A DNA stretch of 8,386 nt from Pseudonocardiales bacterium (GTDB lineage: Bacteria; Actinomycetota; Actinomycetes; Mycobacteriales; Jatrophihabitantaceae). Made by a program: the position numbers and the translations under genes. Under the pieces are notes generated by a model, which worked only from the letters and a program-made list of their open reading frames with translations, made no database searches and had not been told where the DNA came from. Position 1 is the first letter of the stretch; every line of letters begins with the position of its first letter. Where the stretch lies: assembly GCA_030840415.1 (NCBI GenBank), contig JAVEEO010000030.1:1-8386 (forward strand), read 5' to 3'. Of this stretch, positions 1 through 6,152 are shown piece by piece.

Positions 1-19
1 GTGGTGTTTGATACTCGTC

Positions 20-1474
20 ATGCCCGTCTCACACTTCGTCCGCGGCGTACCGGTCGCGGCTGCCGGCACCGTGCTCGCCCTGCTGCTGGCCGGTTGCGGA
101 GATGCCTCCACCCCGCGCTCGGACCGCCAGCAGGAGGTGCGCTCCAGCGACACCAACGTCAAGCTGACCGACTGCGCCTCGGAGTGCACCGGCGAGCTCG
201 ACGGCGCCAAGTACGCCATCAAGCTGCCGCAGAAGTGGAACGGCACCCTGCTGCTGTACTCGCACGGCTACCGGTTCGCCGCACCCGCGCCGCCGAGCTT
301 CGACGCCGTCGACACCAGTCCCCAGGTCAGCTCCACCGACACCGACGGCTCCGGCTCGGACGCGCTGAGCGAGAGCCTGCTCCAGGCCGGCTACGCCCTG
401 GCGGGCTCGTCCTACAAGTCCAACGGCTGGGCGGCCGCCGACGGCGTCAAGGCCGGCACCGACCTGCACGCGCAGTTCGTGAAGCTGGTCGGCACCCCGA
501 AGCGGACCTACGTGTGGGGCGACTCGCTGGGCGGCCTGGTCACCGAACTGCTGGCCGAGACCCATCCGGACTGGGTGGACGGGGCCGCGCCGATGTGCGG
601 CGTGCTGGCCGGGCCCAACGACAACTTCGACGTCGCCCTCGACGTCGCGTTCGCGGTCAAGACCCTGATCGACCCGCAGCTGAAGCTGACCGGCTACACC
701 GACCAGGCCGACGCCAGTGCCAACTGGCAGCATGCCGCCGAGGCGGTGCAGAAGGCGGCGGCCGACGTGGCCGGCGGCGGCACCGGCAAGGTGATGCTGA
801 TCGGCTCGCTGGTGGATGCGCCGACGGCGACCCAGACCTACGACGGCCACGACCTGCCCTCCCAGGTCAAGGCCCGGGTCGAGGCAGTGCTCACCGCGCT
901 CGCGTTCGGCACCAGCGGCCGCTACGAGCTGGAGCAGCGGATCGGCGGCAACCCCTCCGACAACTCCGCAGCCGACTACGCGAAGCGGATCGACGCCGCC
1001 GAGACCGGCCTGATCAGCACGGTCGGCGGCAACCCGCAGGCGCTGCTGCAGCAACTGGCGGCGGCCCCCCGGGTGAGCGCCGACGCCACCGCCCGGGCCG
1101 CCTTCGAGCAGTTGGGCGATCCCACCGGAAAGTTAACCGTGCCGACGGTGACCATGCACACCGAGCAGGACCCGCTGGTGCTGGTGCAGAACGAGTCGGT
1201 GTTCGCCGGCCGGGTGCGCGCCGAGCAGCGGTCCGGCCAGCTGGTGCAGCTGTTCATCAAGCCGCCGGCTACCTACTCCGAGACCACCAAGGCACCGTAC
1301 GGGGCCGGGCACTGCCGGTTCTCCGACGGCCAGCGGCTGGGCCTGGTCAAGGTCCTGGACGAGTGGGTGCGGCGCTCGGTGCACCCGAGCCCGACCGGGT
1401 CGGCCGGCGCGATCGGCGAGGGGATCGACCCGTCCTACGTGCCGGGTCAGTGGCCGGCCGCTGAGTCCAGCTGA
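20..1474 (+). CDS. secreted lipoprotein, alpha/beta-hydrolase fold (serine esterase/peptidase-like)
   Basis: The product has 484 residues. It begins with a lipoprotein signal peptide: a short basic n-region (R8), a hydrophobic stretch at about 10-24, and the lipobox L-A-G-C with Cys26 as the lipidated residue, so it should sit on the outer face of the membrane. The hydrolase fold follows. The nucleophile elbow is G-D-S-L-G with Ser169, the likely acid is Asp384 (in TEQDP), and the likely base is His431 (in GAGHCRF), in the normal order and spacing for an alpha/beta hydrolase. The mature part has four further cysteines: C52, C56, C193 and C432. The reading frame is open to the left window edge and a TTG lies at 8. 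I chose ATG at 20 because it gives a well-proportioned signal peptide, although no clear ribosome binding site precedes it. The 3' end overlaps the convergent flippase gene by 28 bases. The substrate is unknown: an ester or amide in the envelope or medium is plausible. The fold is fairly certain; the function is not. Confidence 0.85.
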   Translation: MPVSHFVRGVPVAAAGTVLALLLAGCGDASTPRSDRQQEVRSSDTNVKLTDCASECTGELDGAKYAIKLPQKWNGTLLLYSHGYRFAAPAPPSFDAVDTSPQVSSTDTDGSGSDALSESLLQAGYALAGSSYKSNGWAAADGVKAGTDLHAQFVKLVGTPKRTYVWGDSLGGLVTELLAETHPDWVDGAAPMCGVLAGPNDNFDVALDVAFAVKTLIDPQLKLTGYTDQADASANWQHAAEAVQKAAADVAGGGTGKVMLIGSLVDAPTATQTYDGHDLPSQVKARVEAVLTALAFGTSGRYELEQRIGGNPSDNSAADYAKRIDAAETGLISTVGGNPQALLQQLAAAPRVSADATARAAFEQLGDPTGKLTVPTVTMHTEQDPLVLVQNESVFAGRVRAEQRSGQLVQLFIKPPATYSETTKAPYGAGHCRFSDGQRLGLVKVLDEWVRRSVHPSPTGSAGAIGEGIDPSYVPGQWPAAESS

Positions 1475-2790
1475 GCCGCGGTGGCGCTCTGCCGGCTGCC
1501 GTTCCCACGCCCGCGCCGGTAGCCGGGCGCCAGCCGCAGCAGCACCGCGGCGGCTGCGGTCAGCAGGTTGAGCGCTGCCATCAGCCCGATCACCAGCCGC
1601 ACCGAGGGGTGCGGGCCCAGGCTCAGCGCCAGCGCGGCCTCACCCGCCACGCTGGCCCAGATCAGCCCGGTCACCATCACGTTGCGCACCGCGAGGCCGG
1701 CAACCAGGGTGAACTGCAGCACGGCCAGGCAACTGCCGAGCACCGCGAACAGCCAGGCGTCCTCGCGAAGCAGCGGGTACCGGCCGCCGCCGACCACCTG
1801 GGTCACCAGGTCGGCAAGCAGCCAGCTGCCCCCGACCAGGAGCAGCCCCAGCCCGGCGATCCCGGCGACGGCCCGGGCGAACAGCCGGTGGTGGCGGTCG
1901 GAGTCGGTCAGCGAGGCGAACAGCACGTTGGCCACCGACTGCGGCAGCCACAGGCTCGCCTTGGTCAGCACCGACCCGGCGGCATAGACCGCGGCCGCCG
2001 AGGTGCTGAGCACGTGCCGGGCCAGCAGCACGTCGCTGACGCTGAGCAGCAGGAATACCCCGTAGGCGTGCGAGGCATGCCCGGCTTCGGTCACCACCGA
2101 CAGCAGCGCGTGCCGGCCGGCCCGGCGCAGCTCCGGCAGCGCCAGCACGCAGCCGAGGGCCGGCAGGCTCACCCCGATGGCGAGCGCGGCGATCGCGGTG
2201 GTGCTGGTGCCGCCGGCCAGCAGTCCCAGCAGGCCGGCGCCGGAGCGGCCGGCGGTGCCGACGAAGGTCGCCACCGCCAGGCCGGTCAGCCGCTGCTCGC
2301 CCTGCCAGACGCCCTGGCACAGGCCCTGGACCGCGGTGCCGGGCATCGACAGCGCCACCAGCAGCGGGCCGGTCAGTCCGGGCAGGTGCAGAAAGGCCGC
2401 CAACGCCGGTGACAGTGCCGCGATCAGCACCGCGGCGGCCAACCCGATCCCGAGGCCGGCCTCCAACAGGCCGTCCGCCTCGCCGGTGGCGACCCGACGG
2501 GCGGCGACCGCCTGCAGAGCGAACGAGGGCACCGACCCGATCAGCAGCAGGTTCAGCAGGCTGACCAGCTCGGCGTAGTCGGCGGTCCCCAACCGGCGGG
2601 CGGCGGCCAGCAACAGCAGGTAGCTCAGCGCGTTGCCCAACCAACCGGCCACCGTCACCCCGAGCAGGCCGCGGGCGCTGGGCACCGGGTCGGTCGGGGC
2701 CGGCCGGTCTGCCGGTCCGGAGGCGTCCGGTCGGCCGGTGGCCGCGGTCCGGCCCGCCCGTGGCCGTAACGGCAGTGCCCGCTTGGCCAC
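1447..2790 (-). CDS. polysaccharide flippase, MOP/Wzx-like multi-pass membrane protein
   Basis: The product has 447 residues. Residues 1-40 are a Pro/Arg/Ala-rich, probably cytoplasmic tail. About 12 hydrophobic segments follow, starting near 43-64 and ending near 398-420, then a basic C-terminal tail. Features typical of the MOP exporter family (Wzx, MurJ, MATE relatives) are the R-L-G-T-A-D-Y turn after the first membrane helix (66-72) and the middle stretch S-D-V-L-L-A-R-H (252-259), followed by an A-x-x-V-Y-A-A-G-S motif at 265-273. Such proteins flip polyprenyl-linked sugars or oligosaccharides across the cytoplasmic membrane. I infer a lipid-linked envelope glycan as cargo because glycosyltransferase genes lie nearby. 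The start is GTG at 2790; only a weak GAGAGG lies 11 bases upstream, and I found no other start codon further upstream back to about 2856. The gene is transcribed away from the 617-residue GT-C-like gene, and its stop lies inside the hydrolase gene. Family assignment is good; cargo is unknown. Confidence 0.8.
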   Translation of the reverse strand: MAKRALPLRPRAGRTAATGRPDASGPADRPAPTDPVPSARGLLGVTVAGWLGNALSYLLLLAAARRLGTADYAELVSLLNLLLIGSVPSFALQAVAARRVATGEADGLLEAGLGIGLAAAVLIAALSPALAAFLHLPGLTGPLLVALSMPGTAVQGLCQGVWQGEQRLTGLAVATFVGTAGRSGAGLLGLLAGGTSTTAIAALAIGVSLPALGCVLALPELRRAGRHALLSVVTEAGHASHAYGVFLLLSVSDVLLARHVLSTSAAAVYAAGSVLTKASLWLPQSVANVLFASLTDSDRHHRLFARAVAGIAGLGLLLVGGSWLLADLVTQVVGGGRYPLLREDAWLFAVLGSCLAVLQFTLVAGLAVRNVMVTGLIWASVAGEAALALSLGPHPSVRLVIGLMAALNLLTAAAAVLLRLAPGYRRGRGNGSRQSATAAQLDSAAGH

Positions 2791-2822
2791 GCCTCGCCCA
2801 GCCTCTCTGCCCGGATAACGGT

Positions 2823-2828
2823 TACAGT
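2823..2828 (+). promoter_or_regulatory. candidate -10 element for the 617-residue membrane protein gene
   Basis: TACAGT fits the actinobacterial TANNNT -10 pattern and lies in the AT-richer part of the 117-base divergent region. A start near 2835 would give a leader of about 73 bases. No convincing TTGACA-like -35 element lies 16-18 bases upstream, so this is only a candidate. Confidence 0.3.
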
Positions 2829-2897
2829 CTGGCGGCTGCGGAAATCCTCCTACGCCAGCACGCTGGGACCGAGCCTAACGACCGAGGCGGCCGGGAG

Positions 2898-2902
2898 AGG
2901 AG
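2898..2902 (+). promoter_or_regulatory. ribosome binding site of the 617-residue membrane protein gene
   Basis: AGGAG within GGGAGAGGAG lies 5 bases before the GTG at 2908. It is one of the two clearest Shine-Dalgarno sequences in the window and fixes this start. Confidence 0.75.
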
Positions 2903-2907
2903 CGGCG

Positions 2908-4761
2908 GTGCGTTCGCCAACCCGTTCGGTGCTGCTGGCCGACTGCTGGGTCCTCGGATTGAGCCTGGCGCTGCTGTGGCCGCAGCGGCTGGCCGGCTAC
3001 GGGCTGGGTCACGACATGGTGTTCACCCCGCACCAGCCGCTGACCCGGCAGTCGTTCGGGCTGGGATCGGTGGCGCCGCGGGCGGTGCCGCTGGATGCCC
3101 TGGTGGCACTGGCCAGCCGGCTGGTGGATGGTGCGGTGCTCGGCCGGGTGGTGCTGCTGGTGCCGCTGCTGCTGGCCGGCTCGGGCTGCCTGCGGTTGCT
3201 GCGGCCCCGCTCGCTGCCCGGCCTGCTGGCGGTGGCCGGTTTCGCGGTCTGGAACCCGTTCGTGGTGGAGCGGCTGGCGCTGGGGCAGTGGGCGCTGCTG
3301 TGGGCCTACGGGGCGCTGCCCTGGCTGGTCCGAGCCGCCGGCCGGTACGCCGACGCCGGGCTGGGCCGCAGGCCCGGCAAGCCGCGCAAGCCCGGAACCG
3401 AACCGGACCGGGGCGGCGAGCCGGAGCGGGCCGAACCGGACCGGACCGAACCGGGCGGTGCCAGCCTCGATCCCCGCCGGCTGGCCTGCGACAGGTGGCT
3501 GCAGCTGGCGGCGCTGCTGTGCTGGCTGGCCTGCTGTGCGATCACCCCGACCGGCGCGCTGATCGGGGCCGGCGTGGCGGTGGTGGTGGCCGGTTCCCGG
3601 CGGCTGTCGCGGCTGTTGCCGGTGCTGGCGGCGGCGGTGCTGGTCCAGTTGCCCTGGCTGGTGCCGGCGCTGACCTCACCGGCCGGCACGACCAGCGATC
3701 CGCGCGGGGTGGCCGCATTCGCCGCCCGGGCCGAACGTCCCGGCGGTGCGGTGGCCAGCCTGCTCGGCCTGGGCGGCATCTGGAACTCCGACGTCACCCC
3801 GGCCAGCCGGGCCGGCCTGCTCGGCTACCTGGGCACCGTCGCCGTGCTGGCCGCCTTGGTGGCCGGGCTGCCGGTGCTGCGGGCCGGGCTGGGGGAGCGG
3901 CTGACCAGGCGGCTGGTGTTGCTGGGGCTGGCCGGGCTGGTGCTGGCGGCGGTCGGCAGCCTGCCGGGCGCGGCCGCCGGCCTGCGCTGGGCGGTGCGCG
4001 AACTGCCCGGCGCCGGGCTGCTGCGCGACGGCCAGAAGTGGCTGATGCCGTTCGTCCTGCTGGCGGTGCTGAGCACCGGCGCCGCGGTGGACCGGCTCGC
4101 CGACCGGCTGGCGGCCCGGTTGCCCGGCTGGCCGGCGGTGCTGGGGGTGCTGGCGCTGCCCCTGGTGCTGCTGCCCGACGCCCCGGCCGTGCTGCGGCCG
4201 CCGTTGACCCCGGTGCGCTACCCGGCGGCCTGGCAGCAGGTCGCCGACCGGGTGCGCGGAACCCGGCAGGCGGTGCTGGTGCTGCCGTTCGGCTCCTACC
4301 GCAGCTTCGGCTGGGCGCCGGGCCGGACGGTGCTGGACCCGGCGCCGCGCTGGCTGCCGGCCGAGACGGTGGTCGAGGACCGGCTGGTGGTCTCGGGGCT
4401 GACCCTCGGCGGCGAGGACCCGGCAGCCGGCCGGGTGGCGGCGCTGTTGGCGGGCCGTCCGGGCCCGGTCGCGCTGGCCGAGGGGCTGGCCGGGCAGGGC
4501 ATCGGCTGGGTGGTCCGGGAGACCGACACGCCCGGCCCGGCGCTGCCCGACCTGCGCGGCCTGCAGCCGGTGCTCACCGGCGGCGCGGTGCAGCTGTATC
4601 GGGTGCCGGGTCCGGTCGCCGCCGTGGCACAACCGGCCGGCCGCCGCTGGGCGGTGCTCGGTCTGGACCTGCTGGTCGCCGCGCTGGTGCTCGCGGCGTT
4701 CGGCCTGAAATCGGCCTCGGCCACTCAGCGGTTGCTACACTCGCCGGTAACATCCGGCTAG
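2908..4761 (+). CDS. GT-C-like multi-pass membrane protein, compact AftD-like architecture
   Basis: The product has 617 residues. A first membrane helix (about 9-25) is followed by an outside loop with H35-D36, where GT-C enzymes usually carry the catalytic Asp. Further hydrophobic segments lie near 79-98, 103-121, 126-142, 198-228, 233-253, 303-325, 334-352, 377-391 and 406-423. A soluble, presumably periplasmic domain covers about 430-575, and a last helix lies at 581-600. The membrane part, the R-D-G-Q-K-W segment (373-378) and the soluble domain line up by eye with the AftD-like protein at the right end of this window. GT-C enzymes transfer sugars from polyprenyl-phosphate donors outside the membrane; that this one is active is inference. 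A charged low-complexity insert (about 150-190) separates two helices. Start is GTG at 2908 with a good ribosome binding site. Only 27 bases separate it from the DUF2613-like gene, so read-through is likely. It may correspond to mycobacterial Rv0226c (from memory). Confidence 0.72.
   Translation: MRSPTRSVLLADCWVLGLSLALLWPQRLAGYGLGHDMVFTPHQPLTRQSFGLGSVAPRAVPLDALVALASRLVDGAVLGRVVLLVPLLLAGSGCLRLLRPRSLPGLLAVAGFAVWNPFVVERLALGQWALLWAYGALPWLVRAAGRYADAGLGRRPGKPRKPGTEPDRGGEPERAEPDRTEPGGASLDPRRLACDRWLQLAALLCWLACCAITPTGALIGAGVAVVVAGSRRLSRLLPVLAAAVLVQLPWLVPALTSPAGTTSDPRGVAAFAARAERPGGAVASLLGLGGIWNSDVTPASRAGLLGYLGTVAVLAALVAGLPVLRAGLGERLTRRLVLLGLAGLVLAAVGSLPGAAAGLRWAVRELPGAGLLRDGQKWLMPFVLLAVLSTGAAVDRLADRLAARLPGWPAVLGVLALPLVLLPDAPAVLRPPLTPVRYPAAWQQVADRVRGTRQAVLVLPFGSYRSFGWAPGRTVLDPAPRWLPAETVVEDRLVVSGLTLGGEDPAAGRVAALLAGRPGPVALAEGLAGQGIGWVVRETDTPGPALPDLRGLQPVLTGGAVQLYRVPGPVAAVAQPAGRRWAVLGLDLLVAALVLAAFGLKSASATQRLLHSPVTSG
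3391..3456 (+). repeat. short direct repeats encoding a charged loop
   Basis: The 14-base unit CCGAACCGGACCGG occurs at 3398-3411 and again at 3431-3444, 33 bases (11 codons) apart. A shorter copy, CCGAACCGG, is at 3446-3454. The repeats are in frame and encode a Pro/Glu/Arg/Asp-rich stretch of the 617-residue membrane protein around residues 162-183. They look like an in-frame expansion inside a loop. Confidence 0.7.
4736..4741 (+). promoter_or_regulatory. candidate -10 element for the DUF2613-like gene
   Basis: TACACT matches TANNNT and lies within the last codons of the upstream gene. A start near 4748 would leave a leader of about 40 bases. A second weaker match, TAACAT, is at 4748-4753. 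No good -35 element is visible, and the gene could instead be read from the upstream promoter. Confidence 0.25.
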
Positions 4762-4777
4762 CCGGGTTCTCAGCTCG

Positions 4778-4783
4778 AAGGGG
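4778..4783 (+). promoter_or_regulatory. ribosome binding site of the DUF2613-like gene
   Basis: AAGGGG lies 5 bases before the GTG at 4789. It is good support that this very short frame is translated. Confidence 0.65.
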
Positions 4784-4788
4784 TAACT

Positions 4789-4935
4789 GTGGGCAAGCTG
4801 ATCTCGGCGGCGGTCGCGGGCATCATCGGCGCACTGCTGGCCGGAACCGCCGTGTGGGGTGTGGTGGATTCCGCGACCAAGGCGCCCAGCAAGAACCCGG
4901 CCAGCGCCCCGATCGTCTCCTACGGCAACCGCTGA
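4789..4935 (+). CDS. DUF2613-like small membrane/secreted protein (48 residues)
   Basis: This short gene encodes 48 residues. A start with Lys3 leads into a Gly/Ala-rich hydrophobic segment (about 4-26, with G-I-I-G-A-L-L-A-G at 11-19). A polar tail of about 22 residues ends in I-V-S-Y-G-N-R. The layout and the final Y-G-[ND]-R resemble DUF2613, a family of tiny actinobacterial proteins of unknown function that includes the product next to aftD in Mycobacterium tuberculosis (Rv0236A); this is recognition from memory. The hydrophobic segment could be a membrane anchor or an uncleaved signal, with the tail outside. It starts with GTG, has a ribosome binding site, and lies 27 bases after the GT-C-like gene in the same direction. 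Its last 16 bases overlap the end of the opposite GT4 gene. No catalytic residues are evident. A role as a small partner of an envelope glycosyltransferase is inference from location only. Confidence 0.72.
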   Translation: MGKLISAAVAGIIGALLAGTAVWGVVDSATKAPSKNPASAPIVSYGNR

Positions 4936-6050
4936 TCCTGCCGGTCCATCAGCAGGTGCTCGAACGCCTCCGCTGAGCGCTGCCAGTCGAAGCTCTGCGC
5001 CCGGTTGCGGGCCTTCTTTCCCATTGCCAGCCGCGCCTCGGTGTCGGTCAGCAGCGCCCGGCACTGGCTGATCAACTCCTCGAGATCGGCCACCAGGACG
5101 CCGGTCTCGCCGTCGACGATCGACTCGGTCACCCCGCCGGCGAAGGAGTAGGCGATCACCGGCACCGACCGGGCGGCGGCCTCCATGATGGCGATGCCCC
5201 ATCCCTCCTTGATCGAGGGCGCCAGCATCAACCAGCTGGCATCCAGCAGCGCGTCGCGTTCGGCGTCGCTGACGTGGCCGTGGAAGGTGACCAGCTCGGC
5301 GACGCCGAGTGCCTCGGCGGCCGCCGCCAGCTCGGCCGACCACCAGCCCGAGCCGATCACGTCCAGCCGCAGCTCGGGCAGCTCCCGGCGCAGCCGGGCG
5401 ATCAACTGCAGGGCGTGCTCGACCTGCTTGTGCGGCACCAGCCGGCCCAGCACGCAGATCCGCGGGGTGGCCGAGCGCGGCTGCAGCCGGGACGGGTGCG
5501 GCACGTCGATCCCGTTGCACACCACCGAGATCCGGTCCGGGTCGATGCCCAGCTGCGCCAGGTCGTGCCGGCTGGACTGCGACACCGTGATGTAGGGCTG
5601 GCGCCGGTACAGCCGCGGAGCCAGCCACGATTCCACCCACCAGCCGATCCGGCCCCGGACGCCGGGGTAGATGATCTGCCACTGCTCGCGGTGCACGTGG
5701 TGCACCAGCACATGCAGCCGCCGCCGGCGCACCAGTGGGGCGGCGAACGGAATGCCGTTGTGGACGTCGACGACGATGTCGGCACGCCGGCCGGCCCTGC
5801 CGAGCAGGTAGGCCAGCCCGCGCGGGTACACGCTGAGCCAGCCACCGCGGCGGCGGAAGGTGAGGCCGTCGCGGACCTCGTCGGCCGGGGCGTTGGGGTG
5901 GGCGGCGCAGCAGATCGTCACCCGGTGGCCGCGACCGGCCAGCCAGCGGGCCATGTGCTCGACGTAGACCTCGGAGCCGCCGCCGTCCGGGTGGCTGGTG
6001 TCGCGCCACACCAGGAAGACGATGTGCTGCGGCGTCGCTGACAGGTCCAT
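4920..6050 (-). CDS. glycosyltransferase family 4 (GT-B fold)
   Basis: The product has 376 residues with no signal peptide or membrane helix, so it should be cytoplasmic or attached to the inner membrane face. The N-terminal acceptor domain begins with a beta strand (9-15) and carries the G-G-G-S-E loop (23-27) typical of GT4 enzymes. The C-terminal donor domain has G-R-L-V-P-H-K (202-208), where Arg203 and Lys208 should hold the donor phosphates. It also has the E-x7-E signature with Glu282 and Glu290 in the segment E-G-W-G-I-A-I-M-E. These mark a retaining enzyme that uses a nucleotide sugar; which sugar cannot be told. The length is normal for GT4. The ATG at 6050 is the only usable start before an upstream in-frame stop; GGGGAG lies just 2 bases before it, which is tight. 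It converges on the DUF2613-like gene and diverges from the AftD-like gene. The arrangement resembles mycobacterial Rv0225 facing Rv0226c (from memory). Confidence 0.88.
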   Translation of the reverse strand: MDLSATPQHIVFLVWRDTSHPDGGGSEVYVEHMARWLAGRGHRVTICCAAHPNAPADEVRDGLTFRRRGGWLSVYPRGLAYLLGRAGRRADIVVDVHNGIPFAAPLVRRRRLHVLVHHVHREQWQIIYPGVRGRIGWWVESWLAPRLYRRQPYITVSQSSRHDLAQLGIDPDRISVVCNGIDVPHPSRLQPRSATPRICVLGRLVPHKQVEHALQLIARLRRELPELRLDVIGSGWWSAELAAAAEALGVAELVTFHGHVSDAERDALLDASWLMLAPSIKEGWGIAIMEAAARSVPVIAYSFAGGVTESIVDGETGVLVADLEELISQCRALLTDTEARLAMGKKARNRAQSFDWQRSAEAFEHLLMDRQDQRLP

Positions 6051-6081
6051 CGCTCCCCGACCGGGTGAAAAGAGTTACTGG

Positions 6082-6087
6082 AGGGTA
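6082..6087 (-). promoter_or_regulatory. candidate -10 element for the GT4 gene
   Basis: On the minus strand this reads TACCCT, a TANNNT match. A start near 6075 would give a leader of about 25 bases containing GGGGAG (6053-6058) before the ATG at 6050. The -35 region is not recognisable. Confidence 0.35.
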
Positions 6088-6140
6088 GCCCAGGAACCTT
6101 GCGAGGCAGAGTCCCTTAGCCGTTGTCGCGGCGCAGCGGG

Positions 6141-6146
6141 TACCGT
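6141..6146 (+). promoter_or_regulatory. candidate -10 element placing the aftD-like transcript start at its GTG
   Basis: TACCGT (TANNNT) ends 6 bases before the GTG at 6153. That spacing would make the first base of the start codon the transcription start, a leaderless message. No Shine-Dalgarno sequence precedes the GTG, which agrees. No clear -35 element is present. Confidence 0.4.
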
Positions 6147-6152
6147 GCGCGG

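Noticed and set aside
29..1054. 341-codon minus-strand open frame opposite the lipoprotein gene
   Set aside because: The plus-strand product has a lipobox and an ordered catalytic triad. The opposite frame is Gly/Val/Arg/Gln low complexity.
2816..2824. TAACGGTTA, a 9-base inverted repeat in the divergent region upstream of the flippase and the GT-C-like gene
   Set aside because: The arms are only 4 bases and no second copy was found, so chance explains it. It could still be a half operator next to the candidate -10 at 2823.
2846..2851. Minus-strand AGGAGG, a perfect Shine-Dalgarno core, 55 bases before the flippase start
   Set aside because: No ATG, GTG or TTG follows at usable distance in the flippase frame, and no separate short gene is evident.
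2760..4976. Very long open frame (738 codons) on the plus strand across the GT-C-like and DUF2613-like genes
   Set aside because: The translation is a monotonous Gly/Ala/Arg/Pro string with no domain. It is the off-frame shadow of a GC-rich gene whose true frame has a ribosome binding site and coherent membrane helices.
6093..6098. GGAACC, resembling the -35 element of an extracytoplasmic-function sigma promoter before the aftD-like gene
   Set aside because: The matching CGTC-like -10 is not at the required 16-17 base spacing; the nearest GTC is only 12 bases away.
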